Shown: in pieces, positions 41,440 through 50,548 of the stretch
Numbering within the stretch: the first letter of the stretch is position 1
Layout: the number at the start of each line of letters is the position of its first letter
DNA from: Bacillus pseudomycoides DSM 12442
GTDB taxonomy: Bacteria; Bacillota; Bacilli; Bacillales; Bacillaceae_G
DNA: 64,000 bases
Assembly (NCBI RefSeq): GCF_000161455.1
Contig: NZ_CM000745.1
Span: forward strand, 1,216,063-1,280,062
Direction: 5' to 3'
The notes under the pieces: generated by a model
What the model was told of the DNA's origin: nothing
Database searches by the model: none
Seen by the model: the letters and a program-made list of their open reading frames with translations, nothing else
Made by a program: the position numbers and the translations under genes

Positions 41440-42933
41440 GTGCTAGATTTAAAAATGTATCTAAACGGTGAATGGAGAGATTCTAGTAATCAAGAGAAAA
41501 AACCGATTATTAACCCTGCGAATGGCAAGGTTATCGCATATGCATCTGAAGGAACGATCGAGGATGCGAAATACGCGATTGAAGTGGCAAGAGCTACTTT
41601 TGATAGCGGAATTTGGTCAGAAACTTCTGCTGCGGAAAGAGCATCTTATTTATTTAAAATAGCAGATGAAATTGATAAAAATTTGAAAGAACTTGCGCGT
41701 CTTGAAACAATGGATAATGGAAAAACATATCGAGAGGCAGAAGGAGATATTGGAGATGCGGCAGCTTGTTTCCGCTATTATGCTGGGTTGATTACAAAGC
41801 CAGACGGACAAACGTATCATGTAGCTGATCCGATGCAAGCTATGGTAGTGAGAGAGCCAGTTGGTGTTTGTGGTTTAATAGTTCCTTGGAATTATCCGTT
41901 ACTAATGAGTGTTTGGAAAATTGCACCTGCTTTAGCAGCTGGAAACACAATTGTATTTAAGCCTTCTGAGGTTACACCAATCACTGCAATGAAAATATTC
42001 GAAATAATGGAAAAAGTAGAATTGCCAAAAGGTGTTGCCAATATGGTAATGGGCGCCGGGCCAATAGTAGGAAATGAGATTGCAGCAAGTAATAAAGTTG
42101 ATATGATCTCCTTTACGGGCGGAACAAAAACAGGAAAGCACATTATGAGAACAGCGGCAGATAATATGAAAAAGATTTCGCTAGAACTAGGCGGGAAATC
42201 TCCAAATATTATTTTTGCAGATGCAGATTTTGAAACAGCTGTTGATTATGCTCTGTTTGGTATTTATGCAGGTGCTGGACAAGTATGTTCAGCAGGATCA
42301 AGAATTCTTGTAGAAGAAAGCGTTTACGATAGATTTGTTAATCGTTTCGTAGAACGAGCAAAGCAAATTAATGTTGGACCTGGTGATAACCCAGAATCAG
42401 AGATGGGGCCACTTGTAAGTCAGGAGCATATGGAAAAAGTATTACGCTATATAGAGATTGGAAAAGATGAAGGAGCAGAAATTGTTTGCGGAGGAAAGCG
42501 TATACTGGCGGATGGGAAAGGTGATGGCTTCTTTATTGAACCAACGGTCTTTGTCAATGTGAAACCTGATATGCGTATTGTGCAGGAAGAAATTTTTGGT
42601 CCTGTTGTAGTTATCCAAAAATTTAAGGATGAACAAGAAGCAATTGAACTAGCAAACGGTACAGATTACGGCTTAGCTGGAGGTGTATTTACAGTTGATG
42701 GTGCTAAAGCGATGCGTGTAATCCGCAAGCTTCGTGCAGGAATTACGTGGATTAATAGTTACCACCCAACATACAACGAGGCGCCTTGGGGCGGATATAA
42801 ACAAAGTGGTATCGGTCGTAGCTTAGGAACGTTTGGTTTAGAGGAATTCCAAGAAATTAAGCAGATTAATATAAATCTAGAAGTAGAACCAATTGGTTGG
42901 TTTGCAAATAAAAAGACTGTAGAGGTGAAATAG
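41440..42933 (+). CDS. patD: Aminoaldehyde dehydrogenase, gamma-aminobutyraldehyde type
   Basis: 497 residues. Aldehyde dehydrogenase motifs: PWNYPLLM and KPSEVTP (NAD site), SFTGGTKTGK, catalytic ELGGKSPN glutamate and GQVCSAGSRI cysteine. It pairs with a putrescine aminotransferase gene one base later, which points to oxidation of 4-aminobutanal (or 5-aminopentanal) to the amino acid. The GTG of VLDLKMYL was chosen, behind AAAGGGGGG about 10 bases upstream; an ATG at 41413 is in frame but precedes that site. Confidence 0.85.
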   Translation: MLDLKMYLNGEWRDSSNQEKKPIINPANGKVIAYASEGTIEDAKYAIEVARATFDSGIWSETSAAERASYLFKIADEIDKNLKELARLETMDNGKTYREAEGDIGDAAACFRYYAGLITKPDGQTYHVADPMQAMVVREPVGVCGLIVPWNYPLLMSVWKIAPALAAGNTIVFKPSEVTPITAMKIFEIMEKVELPKGVANMVMGAGPIVGNEIAASNKVDMISFTGGTKTGKHIMRTAADNMKKISLELGGKSPNIIFADADFETAVDYALFGIYAGAGQVCSAGSRILVEESVYDRFVNRFVERAKQINVGPGDNPESEMGPLVSQEHMEKVLRYIEIGKDEGAEIVCGGKRILADGKGDGFFIEPTVFVNVKPDMRIVQEEIFGPVVVIQKFKDEQEAIELANGTDYGLAGGVFTVDGAKAMRVIRKLRAGITWINSYHPTYNEAPWGGYKQSGIGRSLGTFGLEEFQEIKQININLEVEPIGWFANKKTVEVK

Positions 42934-44316
42934 ATGGGAACAAATGTGAAAAGTAAATCTAATGAACAAGATGTGAAGAATACGAGTGTAAATGATTATA
43001 TTACAAAAGTACTGCAACTAATTGAAAAAGAGAAAGTTTCTGCAGAAGAGGCGAACTGGATCCAAAAAGAAACAGTAGATGGATTTAGAGAACACGTAAA
43101 TCCTGGCTTCCTCGCATATAGAAAAACAGTAACAAAAGATGGGCAATTTGCAGCAGTAGAATGGTCTGATGAAGGATCTTGCTTCATGGATATCAATGGA
43201 AAAAAATATATTGATTGTTTAGGTGGATTCGGGATTTATAATGTTGGACACCGTAATCCGAAAGTTGTAAAAGCTGTAACGGATCAATTAAAGCGTCAAG
43301 CATTGCATAGTCAGGATTTACTAGATCCACTTCGTGCGATTCTTGCAAAAATTTTAGCGGATATTACACCTGGTGATTTGAAATATGCTTTCTTTACAAA
43401 TAGTGGGACGGAAAGTGTGGAGGCAGCATTAAAACTAGCAAAAATGTACAGTGAACGAACAACTTTTATTTCCACAACACGTGCTTTCCACGGTAAGAGT
43501 CTTGGTTCTTTATCTGGAACAGCAAAAGGAATGTTCCGTAAACCATTCTTACCATTAATTCCAGGCTTCCGTCACGTCCCATTTGGTGATATTGATATGA
43601 TGAGAAAAACATTTGAAACATGCGCTTTAGTTGGAGAAGATGTTGCAGCTGTTATTTTAGAACCAATTCAAGGAGAGGGCGGTATTATTTTACCTCCAGA
43701 AAATTATTTGAAACAAGTGAGAGAGCTTTGTGATGAATTCGGATCACTACTTATTTTTGATGAAGTACAAACAGGAATGGGACGCACTGGGAAAATGTTT
43801 GCTGCAGAATTATATGATGTTGTACCGGATATTATTTGTCTTGCAAAGGCATTTGGCGGGGGCGTAATGCCAGCGGGTGCAATTGTTGCTAAAGAAAAAG
43901 TATTCAAAAGCTGGTTTGAAAATCCATTCATGCATACAACAACGTTTGGTGGAAATCCACTTGCATGTGCTGCTGCAATTGCAACAATCCATGTATTATT
44001 GGAAGATAAATTACCAGAACGAGCTGCGGAAGTTGGGGAGTATTTCTTAAAAGGGTTGAAAAAGGCAGCGGAAGGACATGAAGACAAAGTATTTGAAATC
44101 CGTGGCCAAGGTTTAATGATTGGGATTGAATTCCATAAGGATGAAATTGGTTATGAAGTATCGAAGGCGATGTTTGATCAAGGAATTCTTGTTGCAGGAA
44201 CGTTAATTAATTCGAAAACAATTCGTATTGAGCCATCGCTTACAATTAGTTATGAAGAAGTAGATACAGTAATCAATGCATTTAAATCAGTGTTGGCACA
44301 AGTAAAAGTACAATAA
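42934..44316 (+). CDS. patA: Putrescine/diamine aminotransferase
   Basis: 460 residues of class III aminotransferases. It matches E. coli YgjG closely over FREHVNPGFLAYRK, CLGGFGIYNVGHRNPKVV, QALHSQDLLDPLRAILAK, TNSGTESVEAALKLA, LIFDEVQTGMGRTGK, the PLP lysine in CLAKAFGGGVMPAG, and HTTTFGGNPLACAAA. YgjG transfers the amino group of putrescine, and also cadaverine, to 2-oxoglutarate. It starts directly after the patD stop, and a long terminator follows at 44342-44397. Confidence 0.9.
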   Translation: MGTNVKSKSNEQDVKNTSVNDYITKVLQLIEKEKVSAEEANWIQKETVDGFREHVNPGFLAYRKTVTKDGQFAAVEWSDEGSCFMDINGKKYIDCLGGFGIYNVGHRNPKVVKAVTDQLKRQALHSQDLLDPLRAILAKILADITPGDLKYAFFTNSGTESVEAALKLAKMYSERTTFISTTRAFHGKSLGSLSGTAKGMFRKPFLPLIPGFRHVPFGDIDMMRKTFETCALVGEDVAAVILEPIQGEGGIILPPENYLKQVRELCDEFGSLLIFDEVQTGMGRTGKMFAAELYDVVPDIICLAKAFGGGVMPAGAIVAKEKVFKSWFENPFMHTTTFGGNPLACAAAIATIHVLLEDKLPERAAEVGEYFLKGLKKAAEGHEDKVFEIRGQGLMIGIEFHKDEIGYEVSKAMFDQGILVAGTLINSKTIRIEPSLTISYEEVDTVINAFKSVLAQVKVQ

Positions 44317-44341
44317 TTTTTTACACAATAGCTTGTAAATA

Positions 44342-44397
44342 CAAACCAGTAAAACCAACATGTCTCCTTTTTTTCTCATTGGTTTTGCTGGTTTTTA
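44342..44397 (+). terminator. Long terminator after patDA
   Basis: AAACCAGTAAAACCAA pairs with TTGGTTTTGCTGGTTT around a 20-base loop, then T. It lies just upstream of the CoA-transferase gene, so that gene may be partly uncoupled. Confidence 0.75.
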
Positions 44398-44415
44398 CTA
44401 TAGGAGGAGAAGGAG

Positions 44416-45603
44416 TTGGAGGGAGCACTACAAGGGATTACAATTATTGATTTATCTCGGGTTCTTGCCGGTCCTTTTTGTACAATGATTCTCGGTGATT
44501 TAGGAGCTGAGGTAATTAAAGTTGAGAATATAGGAAATGGTGATGATACAAGAGGATGGGGACCGCCTTTTGTAGAAGGAGAAAGTGCTTATTTTCTTTG
44601 TGCGAATCGCAATAAAGAGTCGCTTACATTAAATTTAAAATCAGAAATGGGAAAGGATATTTTGAAAAAGCTTGTTTCTCATGCTGATATCGTTGTGCAA
44701 AATTTCAAGCCTGGGACACTTGAAAGAATGGGACTTGGTTATGATGTGTTACAAGAAGTGAAGGGAGACATTATTCTAGCTTCTATTAGTGGGTTTGGTC
44801 AAAAGGGTCCTGCTTCACATCTTCCTGGCTATGATTATATGATTCAAGCAATGAGTGGGCTTATGAGTATAACAGGAGGAAAGGATGAAGAGCCTGCAAA
44901 AGTAGGGGTTGCAATTTCAGATGTGCTCACAGGTCTTTTTACGTGTATCGGGATTTTAGCGGCTCTGCAGCACCGAAATAGAACGGGAGAAGGGCAAGAA
45001 ATTGATATTTCTTTATTTGATTCCCAATTAGCAGCATTAGTAAATGTAGCGAGCAATTATTTATGTACAGGTGAATTACCAGAGAGACTTGGCAATCAGC
45101 ATCCGAATATTGTTCCGTATCAAGTATTTGAAGCGGAGGATGGTGATCTTGTTGTTGCGGTCGGAAACGATGAGCAGTTTCATAAGTTTTGTTTGTTGCT
45201 AGGTAGACAAGATTTATCCAGCTTAGAACGTTATAAAACAAATGCAAGTCGCCTTCAGCATAAAGATGAGCTCGTCAATATGATTGCTATTGAAATGAAG
45301 AAGAAAAAGAAAGAGGAATGGAAACAACTTTTGGATGAAGCAGGAATTCCAAATGGACCAATTCTTAATGTGAAAGAAGCGCTAGAAACAGAGCAAGCCG
45401 TGGCGAGAGATATGACGGTTCATATGAAACATCCAACAATTGAAAATCTTAAACTTGTAGGTTCACCATTAAAGCTTTCAAGGACACCAGTACAGATGCA
45501 AAAATATCCACCACTCCACGGGGAACATACAGAAAAGATTTTGCGAAAATTAGGGTATTCTCAGGAAATCATTACGAGAATGACAAAAAATCAATGGATA
45601 TAA
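44416..45603 (+). CDS. CaiB/BaiF-type CoA-transferase
   Basis: 395 residues starting at TTG behind AGGAGGAG. Class III CoA-transferase motifs: IIDLSRVLAGPFCTMILGDL, LGAEVIKVE, NFKPGTLERMGLGYD, LPGYDYMIQAMSGLM (catalytic aspartate) and GEGQEIDISLFDSQ. Such enzymes move CoA between succinyl-CoA and a carboxylate, for example glutarate in the succinyl-CoA:glutarate-CoA transferase (SUGCT) branch. The next gene is an acyl-CoA dehydrogenase, which fits glutaryl-CoA oxidation; another dicarboxylate or acid is possible. Confidence 0.83.
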   Translation: MEGALQGITIIDLSRVLAGPFCTMILGDLGAEVIKVENIGNGDDTRGWGPPFVEGESAYFLCANRNKESLTLNLKSEMGKDILKKLVSHADIVVQNFKPGTLERMGLGYDVLQEVKGDIILASISGFGQKGPASHLPGYDYMIQAMSGLMSITGGKDEEPAKVGVAISDVLTGLFTCIGILAALQHRNRTGEGQEIDISLFDSQLAALVNVASNYLCTGELPERLGNQHPNIVPYQVFEAEDGDLVVAVGNDEQFHKFCLLLGRQDLSSLERYKTNASRLQHKDELVNMIAIEMKKKKKEEWKQLLDEAGIPNGPILNVKEALETEQAVARDMTVHMKHPTIENLKLVGSPLKLSRTPVQMQKYPPLHGEHTEKILRKLGYSQEIITRMTKNQWI

Positions 45604-45616
45604 GGAGGCAGTACAA

Positions 45617-46834
45617 ATGAATTTTTCGTTAACAGAAGAACAACAAAGTGTTAGAAAAGTAGTGAGGTTCTTTGTAGATAATGAAATTATTCCATATATT
45701 AAAGAATGGGATGAAAAAGGACATTTTGAACAAAAAATCTTGAAGCGTTTAGCAGAACTGCAATTTATGGGCGTTTGTATCCCAGAACAATATGGCGGCG
45801 TGGGTATGGATTATAATACGCTGGCTATTGTTTGTGAAGAATTAGAACGCGGTGACACAGCTTTCCGTACAGCTGTATCTGTACATACAGGTCTAAATAG
45901 TATGACACTTCTGCAATGGGGAACAGAAGAACAAAAACAAAAGTACCTTGTTTCACAAGCGAAAGGTGAAAAAATTGGGGCTTTCGGTTTAACAGAACCA
46001 AATGCAGGGTCAGATGTCGTTGCGATGCAAACAACAGCAGTGAAACAAGGTGATCACTATGTATTAAATGGATCTAAAACATGGATTTCGTTATGTGATG
46101 TTGCAGATCACTTCTTAATATTTGCGAAAACAAATCCAGAATTAAAGCACCGAGGTATTTCTTGTTTTATCGTAGAACGAACATTTCCAGGAGTATCGAC
46201 AAAAGCGATAAAAGGAAAGCTTGGCATTCGAGCTGGCAACACAGGTGAAGTATTTTTAGATGAAGTAAAAGTACCAGCGGAAAACCTTCTTGGAGAAGAA
46301 GGTGAAGGGTTTAAAATTGCAATGGCTTCATTAGATAATGGACGTTTCACAGTAGCAGCAGGTGCGTGCGGACTGATTCAAGCAAGTTTGGAGGCAAGTG
46401 TAAAGTATTGTGAAGAGAGAAAAACATTTGGGAAAGAAATTGGGAAACATCAGCTTGTGCAGCAAATGATTGCGAAAATGTCTGCAAACCTTGAAATATC
46501 ACGTTTATTGGTTTATAAAGCTGGGTGGTTAAAAAATGAAGGGAAACGTAATACACGTGAAACTTCTTTAGCAAAATGGATCGCTTGTGACGCTGCATTT
46601 GAAGCGGCAAATGATGCAGTGCAGGTGCACGGGGCATATGGATATTCAAATGAATTTCCAGTAGAACGATATTTGCGAAATGCAAAAGCTCCAGTTATTT
46701 ACGAAGGAACACGTGAGATTCATACCATTATGCAGGCAGAATACGCACTGGGTTATCGCTCTGATAAGGAACTCCGTAATATGTTACCGAAGTGGCCTTT
46801 TGAAGAAAGTGAAGCAGAAATGGTAACGAAATAA
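45617..46834 (+). CDS. Acyl-CoA dehydrogenase, possibly glutaryl-CoA dehydrogenase type
   Basis: 405 residues. FAD and substrate motifs GAFGLTEPNAGSDV, KTWISLCDVADHFLIFAKT, GIRAGNTGEVFLDEVKVP, VHGAYGYSNEFPVERYLRNA and the catalytic glutamate in VIYEGTREIHT. It oxidises acyl-CoA to enoyl-CoA. With the CoA-transferase 13 bases upstream and diamine genes ahead, glutaryl-CoA is a natural guess, but short-chain acyl-CoA is not excluded. Confidence 0.85.
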   Translation: MNFSLTEEQQSVRKVVRFFVDNEIIPYIKEWDEKGHFEQKILKRLAELQFMGVCIPEQYGGVGMDYNTLAIVCEELERGDTAFRTAVSVHTGLNSMTLLQWGTEEQKQKYLVSQAKGEKIGAFGLTEPNAGSDVVAMQTTAVKQGDHYVLNGSKTWISLCDVADHFLIFAKTNPELKHRGISCFIVERTFPGVSTKAIKGKLGIRAGNTGEVFLDEVKVPAENLLGEEGEGFKIAMASLDNGRFTVAAGACGLIQASLEASVKYCEERKTFGKEIGKHQLVQQMIAKMSANLEISRLLVYKAGWLKNEGKRNTRETSLAKWIACDAAFEAANDAVQVHGAYGYSNEFPVERYLRNAKAPVIYEGTREIHTIMQAEYALGYRSDKELRNMLPKWPFEESEAEMVTK

Positions 46835-46840
46835 AATAGG

Positions 46841-46875
46841 AAGGTAGTGCAACGAAGGTTGCACTACCTTTTTTT
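46841..46875 (+). terminator. Terminator after the acyl-CoA dehydrogenase gene
   Basis: AAGGTAGTGCAAC/GTTGCACTACCTT perfect stem with T-run. Confidence 0.88.
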
Positions 46876-46906
46876 GTTATATTTTTAACTTACAAGTATT
46901 TACATC

Positions 46907-46952
46907 CCTTTCGTCTTAGTGTACTATTTAACTAGTACACTAAGACGAAAGG
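46907..46952. promoter_or_regulatory. YtrA-type operator, 20-bp perfect inverted repeat
   Basis: Arms 46907-46926 and 46933-46952 are perfect complements with a 6-base centre (core GTGTACTA...TAGTACAC). The GTGTACTA/TAGTACAC core is the known YtrA-family operator type. The right arm touches the ribosome binding site GGAGGGG of the regulator gene, so the RNA could also fold over it. Confidence 0.8.
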
Positions 46953-46961
46953 AGGGGAGAA

Positions 46962-47339
46962 ATGAAAATTGAGTTTTCTCCTAACATACCGATTTATATT
47001 CAGATGATGGAATACATAAAAAAGGAAATTGTAACAGGTCATTTATTACCTGGTGACAAAATTCCCTCTGTACGTGAATTAGCGAGTGAGTTACAAGTCA
47101 ATCCAAATACAATTCAGCGTACATTTCAAGAACTAGAGAGAGAAGGTATCGTTGTAACACGCAGAGGGATGGGGAGATATGTAACGAGCGAAGGGGAGAA
47201 AATTATGGAGCTGCGCAAAGATATGGCAAAAGAGTTGCTTCATTCTTTTATAAACGGAATGGACAATTTAGGTTTTACAGAAGAGGAAATTCTCTCAATC
47301 CTTCGTTCCTCATTGGAAGAGAAAAGGGAGGAGAGCTGA
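46962..47339 (+). CDS. GntR-family (YtrA subfamily) regulator
   Basis: 125 residues. The winged helix (LPGDKIPSVRELASELQVNP then NTIQRTFQELEREGI, GMGRYVT) is followed by only a short C-terminal helix pair, the mark of the YtrA subfamily. It heads an operon of two ATPases and two membrane proteins; by analogy with ytrABCDEF it represses the operon until cell-wall antibiotics or similar stress act. The stop overlaps the next start by ATGA. Confidence 0.88.
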   Translation: MKIEFSPNIPIYIQMMEYIKKEIVTGHLLPGDKIPSVRELASELQVNPNTIQRTFQELEREGIVVTRRGMGRYVTSEGEKIMELRKDMAKELLHSFINGMDNLGFTEEEILSILRSSLEEKREES

Positions 47340-48037
47340 TGACAGAGCTATTAAAAATAGAGAACTTATGGAAGCGATATGGTTTAAAAGCAGTGATTCG
47401 TGAGCTAAACATAGAGATTACAGAAGGAAAAATCGTTGGTCTTGTTGGAGATAACGGTAGTGGAAAAACAACATTATTGAAAATGATCTCAGGTTTGCAG
47501 CACCCTTCGGAAGGAAATATCACAATAGCAAGTGAGAAAGTAGGTTTAGAAACAAAAAAGATTGTTTCATTTATGCCTGATAGACCAGTATTTGATGAAT
47601 GGATGACTGTAAAAGAGGCTTTATTTTTCTATAGAGACTTTTATCAAGATTTTGATATTCAAAAGGCGGTTGATACGATAGCTGAATTTAAAATACCGCT
47701 AGAAGAAAAAATTACAGTACTGTCAAAAGGAATGGTTGAAAAGCTACAGCTGATTTTAACATTTTCGAGAAAAGCAAAACTTTATATATTAGATGAACCA
47801 CTTGGTGGAATCGACCCTGTTTCACGGGAGCATGTGCTAGAACTTATATTACAATTTTATCGTGAAGATTGTACTATCATCATTTCGACCCATTTAATTG
47901 GCGAAATTGAAAACATTTTTGATGAGGTTATCTTTTTGAAGGATGGTGAGATTGTACTGCATGAGAATGTAGAAGAGCTTCGTTTTCAGAGGGGAAAAGC
48001 TGTAAATGAGTTGTTTAAGGAGGTGTTCAGGAAATGA
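47339..48037 (+). CDS. ABC transporter ATP-binding protein
   Basis: 232 residues. Walker A GDNGSGKTT, an ABC-signature region LSKGMVEKLQL (degenerate: LSKGM rather than LSGGQ), Walker B LYILDEPLGGIDP and ISTHL switch. The signature is a variant form. It overlaps its neighbours on both sides (ATGA), so it probably pairs with the hydrophobic protein that follows. Confidence 0.88.
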   Translation: MTELLKIENLWKRYGLKAVIRELNIEITEGKIVGLVGDNGSGKTTLLKMISGLQHPSEGNITIASEKVGLETKKIVSFMPDRPVFDEWMTVKEALFFYRDFYQDFDIQKAVDTIAEFKIPLEEKITVLSKGMVEKLQLILTFSRKAKLYILDEPLGGIDPVSREHVLELILQFYREDCTIIISTHLIGEIENIFDEVIFLKDGEIVLHENVEELRFQRGKAVNELFKEVFRK

Positions 48038-48825
48038 GTTCACTTCTTCGATATTTATATAATTGTAATAAAAAGAAGGTATGGATAATTTATTTTGGAT
48101 TTATTACTATTTCATTAATTTTATTATTTAATATGAAGGGGTCCTCAGGGATAAGGGTTTCAAATAGACAAGATATAGCATTAATCATATTTATATTCTT
48201 ATTTTGTATGACTGCATTTTCTATCTTCTTATTGGCGATCTCTTCTTTCAGAAAAATAGTAAGAGGGTCTATGATTCAATATGTTGCCATCCCATCAAAG
48301 AAATATATATATGCGAATTTATTATTTTTTATAATAATGTTTACTCTATTGTCGTTAATAGGAATTGCTTTTTTACATCTTCTTTCTATCAATATATATG
48401 AGAATAAAGCAAATGGAGGGGTACAACAAGCCATTAATAGGTTATACAATTATGGGCTTTTACACCATTTGTTCTCTATCTTCTTATGGATTATAGATTT
48501 AGTGAGTACATTAGTTTCTCTGTATTTCATAATCATAGTTGTAAAACTATTTAATGTGAAATCCTCATTAAATAAAATGTTATTTATAATTTTCTTTGTT
48601 GTTTTCGGTGGAATCCAGTTTGTTATAACTAATATGCTAGACAAAATAAATATATATGTATTTTCGATAAAAAATGTTGGAGTTATAGATAAAAATGGTT
48701 TTTTCGAAACATCTTTTTATTTTAATGATGCTTCAAATATTTCTTATTTAATTTTTAGTTTATTATTAACTTTTTTATTGATGGTAATAACAAGTCATAT
48801 CATCGACAAAAAACTAGAAGTCTAA
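48034..48825 (+). CDS. Membrane protein of the YtrA-type ABC operon
   Basis: 263 residues with about six hydrophobic segments and little else. It starts within the preceding ATPase gene (ATGA) and is followed after 14 bases by the second ATPase. It is more AT-rich than its neighbours and has no recognisable ABC-2 signature. The position implies it is the permease half for the first ATPase. Confidence 0.7.
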   Translation: MSSLLRYLYNCNKKKVWIIYFGFITISLILLFNMKGSSGIRVSNRQDIALIIFIFLFCMTAFSIFLLAISSFRKIVRGSMIQYVAIPSKKYIYANLLFFIIMFTLLSLIGIAFLHLLSINIYENKANGGVQQAINRLYNYGLLHHLFSIFLWIIDLVSTLVSLYFIIIVVKLFNVKSSLNKMLFIIFFVVFGGIQFVITNMLDKINIYVFSIKNVGVIDKNGFFETSFYFNDASNISYLIFSLLLTFLLMVITSHIIDKKLEV

Positions 48826-48839
48826 AGGAGGAACAATCA

Positions 48840-49742
48840 TTGGGAAACGTAGTAGTGAAATTAGAAAACGTCCATAAAAAAATAGGGAAAAATGAAATTA
48901 TTCGTGGTCTTTCATTTGAGGTTCGTGAAGGGGAAGTATATGGATTTCTTGGACCGAATGGAAGCGGGAAAACGACGACAATTCGGATGATGACTGGTCT
49001 GATTTCAATGACAAAAGGCGATATTACAATTTGTGGTCATAGCATTCAGACAGAACGTGAGAAGGCGTTAGAACAAATTGGGGCGATTGTCGAGAATCCG
49101 GAACTCTATGACTATATGACAGGAATGCAAAATTTAAAGCATTTTGCAAATATGGCAGTTAAGCCGATTAGTAAAGAACGAATTACTGAAATTGTAAAAC
49201 TTGTAGAATTAGAACACGCTATCCATAAGAAAGTGAAAACATATTCACTTGGAATGAAACAACGTCTGGGGATTGCGCAAGCACTTTTACATAATCCGAA
49301 AATTTTAATTTTAGATGAACCGACGAACGGATTAGATCCGGCTGGTATTCGTCAAATTCGTGATTATTTACAACGATTAGCGAAAGAGGAAAATATCGCT
49401 GTCATCGTATCGAGTCATTTATTGAGTGAAATTGAATTGATGTGCGATCGTGTTGTTATTATTAAGCAAGGACAGTTTGTGCAAGAGTATAACTTACATG
49501 AGCAAGCAAAGCATGGTGAAACGGTTGTAGTGGCATTTGAGGTAGATCAAATTCAGAAAGCGAATGAAATTATTAAAGGTAAGGCACAGGGGAGCGTAGT
49601 TGAGACATCTGTAGCGAAAGAAAAGATTCCGCAAATTGTAAAACAACTTGTGCATGCTGATGTACTTGTATATGGCGTTACAGTACAAAATAAAACGTTA
49701 GAAGATGAGTTCTTAGCGATTACAGGGGGAGTGAGAGCGTAA
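48840..49742 (+). CDS. ABC transporter ATP-binding protein, bacitracin-export type
   Basis: 300 residues. Walker A GPNGSGKTTT, signature YSLGMKQRLGIA, Walker B ILILDEPTNGLDP, IVSSHL. The length and C-terminal extension (about residues 225-300) are those of the BcrA/lantibiotic-immunity ATPases. TTG start behind AAAGGAGG. It overlaps the permease gene by one base, TAATG. Confidence 0.9.
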   Translation: MGNVVVKLENVHKKIGKNEIIRGLSFEVREGEVYGFLGPNGSGKTTTIRMMTGLISMTKGDITICGHSIQTEREKALEQIGAIVENPELYDYMTGMQNLKHFANMAVKPISKERITEIVKLVELEHAIHKKVKTYSLGMKQRLGIAQALLHNPKILILDEPTNGLDPAGIRQIRDYLQRLAKEENIAVIVSSHLLSEIELMCDRVVIIKQGQFVQEYNLHEQAKHGETVVVAFEVDQIQKANEIIKGKAQGSVVETSVAKEKIPQIVKQLVHADVLVYGVTVQNKTLEDEFLAITGGVRA

Positions 49743-50518
49743 TGTTTAAATTAATTCAAAATGAATTGCTAAAATTACATGCAAAAAAAGGTATGTATAT
49801 TTTAATAGGTGTAATTGCTGCATTAGAAATTTTAGGTGTCCTCGCAATATTAAAATGGGGTGAAGCTAAAGATTTTAATGGAACATATTTAGATTTTACG
49901 AAGTCAGATATTAGTTTAGTTATTTTATTTGCAACAATTTTCGGTATTACGATTGCTTCTCGTACGATTACAGAGGAGTTTCAAAAAGGAACGATTAAGC
50001 AATTATTAATTCGTCCGAGAAAAAGAATTATGATTTTATTTTCTAAATACATTTCTGTATTACTAACAATGCTATTTGTTGTCTTTGCTGGTATGTTAAT
50101 TGCAATGATTATCGGTGCAATTGCAATGGACGGAGGGAAAACAGATTTAACGTTAAGCATATTGCTTAAATCAATCTCATATCAACTTCTTGCACCGTTC
50201 TTCTTTGCAACACTTGCCTTTTTCTTGGCAAATGTATTTAGAAAATCTGTGTTGCCATTAATTATTACATTGTTCCTATTTTTCCTACAAGGGCCAATTA
50301 AGATGGCACTTATGATGTTTGGAAAAGGTACTGTGAAATTTGTTGTGTTTTTCCATTTGAACTTAAGTATGTACGACAGCAACAAATTAATTAGTGGCGG
50401 CGCTGAACCACCATTTACAGAATTTAATTTCACAACATCTTTACTGCTAGTACTTGCTTATTTTGTAGTATTACTCGTTGCATCAAGTACATTATTCCAA
50501 AAGCGTGATGTACTATAA
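49742..50518 (+). CDS. ABC-2 type permease
   Basis: 258 residues with six hydrophobic segments; the second part of the first loop has ASRTITEEFQKGTIKQLL and RKRIMILFSKY, usual for ABC-2 permeases of antibiotic-resistance exporters. It closes the operon and forms the exporter with the preceding ATPase. Substrate unknown. Confidence 0.85.
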   Translation: MFKLIQNELLKLHAKKGMYILIGVIAALEILGVLAILKWGEAKDFNGTYLDFTKSDISLVILFATIFGITIASRTITEEFQKGTIKQLLIRPRKRIMILFSKYISVLLTMLFVVFAGMLIAMIIGAIAMDGGKTDLTLSILLKSISYQLLAPFFFATLAFFLANVFRKSVLPLIITLFLFFLQGPIKMALMMFGKGTVKFVVFFHLNLSMYDSNKLISGGAEPPFTEFNFTTSLLLVLAYFVVLLVASSTLFQKRDVL

Positions 50519-50520
50519 TA

Positions 50521-50548
50521 GAAAAATCCCCGCTCGCGGGGATTTTTC
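50521..50548. terminator. Bidirectional terminator
   Basis: GAAAAATCCCCGC/GCGGGGATTTTTC perfect stem between convergent genes. Confidence 0.88.
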
